From CAYULW01 sp964445815 (lineage in GTDB: Bacteria > Bacteroidota > Bacteroidia > Flavobacteriales_E > Vicingaceae): a stretch of DNA of 64,000 nt. The position numbers and the translations under genes are program-made. The DNA lies in NCBI GenBank assembly GCA_964445815.1, contig CAYULW010000001.1, positions 124,001-188,000 of the forward strand, written 5' to 3'. Shown piece after piece: positions 62,629 through 64,000 of the stretch. The notes below the pieces were generated by a model, which saw only the letters and a program-made list of their open reading frames with translations, was not told the DNA's origin and did no database searches. Position 1 is the first letter of the stretch, and the number at the start of each line of letters is the position of its first letter.

Positions 62629-64000
62629 TTAGACCTTAATCTCCTTCCACTTTCCTCTTTTAAAGAGAAACAAGGTAAAAAGCCCTACTAATGTTTCAGA
62701 CACAAAAACAGCCCAAAAGACTCCTGAATGCTGCCAGTCTAATTTAAGAGCTAGCCAGTAGGATAATGGGATCTGAATTAACCAGAAAAATACCACATTG
62801 ATTAAAGTAGGAGTTTTTGTATCTCCTGCACCGTTAAAAGCTTGAACGGATACCATCCACCAACCATAAACAAAGTAAGAATAAGAAAGTATTTGAATCC
62901 ATTCTGCTCCAATCGAGATGACCATGCTATTGTTAGTAAAGATCATCATCAATTCCTCATTCAATAAAAAATAAAGAATAGATACGAACACTAGATAAAG
63001 CATATTATAAAATCCAATGATCCACACTGATTGTTCAGCACGTTGTGGATTTTCTGCTCCCAGATTTTGGCCTACTAAAGTGGCGGCGGCATTAGAAAGA
63101 CCCCAAGCCGGCATCAGAGTGAACATCATCAAACGAATTACCGTTGTTGAAGCAGCGACTGCTTCACTTCCTATATCGGCTAAAATCCTCATCAAAAAGA
63201 TCCATGAAGTCATGGCAATAATCATCTGGCCAATTCCACCTAATGAGGTGCGAATAATGTTCACCATGATTTTGGCATTCCAATATAACTGAGATAACCT
63301 CACTCTAATGTGTTTCCCTCCTTTAAACAAAGCATACAATTGAATTAAAACTCCAACTCCTCGACCTACATTGGTGGCAATTGCAGCTCCTTCCACTCCC
63401 ATGGCAGAAAAAGGTCCCCACCCTAAAATTAACATAGGGTCTAGCACGATATTAATGCCATTAGAAATCCATAAAACTCTCATTGCTATGGCTGCATCTC
63501 CTGCTCCACGAAAAATGGCATTAATGACAAAGATCAACATGATCACAAGGTTTCCTCCGAGCATCCATTGGGTGTAATGAAAGCCTTCATTTAAAACCCA
63601 TTGATCAGCTCCCATTAGAAGTAAGAGTTCTTTTGAATAGACAATACCAGCTATAGCAAAAGGAAGAGAGGCAAGTAGAGCTAGGATAATGGATTGTACG
63701 GCAACCTCCGCCGCTACGTCCTTCTTTTTTTCTCCTATTCTTCTGGCTACTATTGCTGTAACTGCCATGGATAAACCCATAGCAATTGAATACAGTAAAA
63801 AAAGATAAGTTTCGGTTAATCCGACTGCGGCAACTGCCGATGGACCCAATTGACTCACAAAGTAAATGTCAACAACTGCAAAAGTTGATTCCATTACCAA
63901 CTCCAATATCATTGGAACTGCTAACAGAAGTATGGCTTTCTTAAGACTGATTTTTGTATAATCCTCCTCGGTTCCCTTAAGTGCTACTTTTAGCAAAGAC
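62629..64000 (-). CDS. MATE-family efflux transporter (5' end at window edge)
   Basis: At least 455 residues, about 12 helices. It exchanges cations for drugs or metabolites. The motif LLAVPMILELVMESTFAVVDIYFVS in the first helix pair and the conserved GAGDAAIAMR and GAGDTKTPT elements identify MATE proteins of the NorM/DinF type. The frame is open to the right edge and the first usable start seen is TTG at 63996. Related proteins have about 13 further residues, so the true start lies beyond the window. It converges with the deacetylase gene. Confidence 0.93.
   Translation of the reverse strand, partial: SLLKVALKGTEEDYTKISLKKAILLLAVPMILELVMESTFAVVDIYFVSQLGPSAVAAVGLTETYLFLLYSIAMGLSMAVTAIVARRIGEKKKDVAAEVAVQSIILALLASLPFAIAGIVYSKELLLLMGADQWVLNEGFHYTQWMLGGNLVIMLIFVINAIFRGAGDAAIAMRVLWISNGINIVLDPMLILGWGPFSAMGVEGAAIATNVGRGVGVLIQLYALFKGGKHIRVRLSQLYWNAKIMVNIIRTSLGGIGQMIIAMTSWIFLMRILADIGSEAVAASTTVIRLMMFTLMPAWGLSNAAATLVGQNLGAENPQRAEQSVWIIGFYNMLYLVFVSILYFLLNEELMMIFTNNSMVISIGAEWIQILSYSYFVYGWWMVSVQAFNGAGDTKTPTLINVVFFWLIQIPLSYWLALKLDWQHSGVFWAVFVSETLVGLFTLFLFKRGKWKEIKV

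Overview
The window is about 38% GC by eye and reads as chromosome of a Bacteroidota bacterium, most likely a gliding or marine member of the Flavobacteriales. The evidence is: type IX secretion C-terminal signals, SprB and lamin-tail repeats, the gliding lipoprotein GldH, a DUF4270 lipoprotein next to glmS, the acpP-fabF-rnc-IPExxxVDY-pyk order, a Bacteroidota-type cysteine-rich RicT, and promoters of the form TAnnTTTG. Shine-Dalgarno sequences are essentially absent. No tRNA, rRNA, CRISPR array, transposase, integrase or phage gene was seen. Genes are packed tightly, and no gene-free stretch exceeds 300 bases.

Layout. Positions 1-2386 hold the 5' part of a secreted 5'-nucleotidase-like protein (minus strand). 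At 2668-7047 is an ileS-dksA/traR-lspA unit. At 7094-9386 are a small membrane protein, an ECF sigma factor and a partner that joins an anti-sigma-like N-terminus to a barrel-like C-terminus. Next come asd, two large secreted lamin-tail proteins that converge (10554-16720), and crtZ.

From 17333 to 30167 lies an accessory surface-glycoconjugate region. It has four polytopic GT-C/YfhO-like membrane proteins, two polyprenyl-phosphate-type GT2 enzymes, a GH5-like lipoprotein, a membrane-anchored arylsulfotransferase-like propeller, a 45-residue membrane peptide and a membrane-anchored PAPS-type sulfotransferase. Together these suggest that a lipid-linked glycan is made, trimmed and sulfated at the inner membrane and in the periplasm. 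This is an inference, and I consider it the most interesting part of the window.

From 30179 the window returns to core genes. On the minus strand are scoA/scoB, a class A PBP, gldH, ricT and holB. These run so close to the glycan genes that 36782 down to 26386 could be one transcript or a few overlapping ones. Then come pgk, cvpA, a cyclophilin and pheS, an M42 peptidase, a SpoIIE-type phosphatase, the pyk/rnc/fabF/acpP lipid unit, and a nitroreductase divergent from purN-dCMP deaminase-ctp. The last part holds sod and a TM2 protein, a glgA-half/DUF4270/glmS unit divergent from panC, a run of flippase-like protein, heptose-phosphate adenylyltransferase, TPR protein, radA and NodB deacetylase, and a MATE exporter cut by the right edge.

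A recurring regulatory feature is a TAnnTTTG box that ends only 5 to 9 bases before the start codon. It is found in front of at least seven genes, implying leaderless or nearly leaderless mRNAs. In two cases such boxes also decide the correct start codon.
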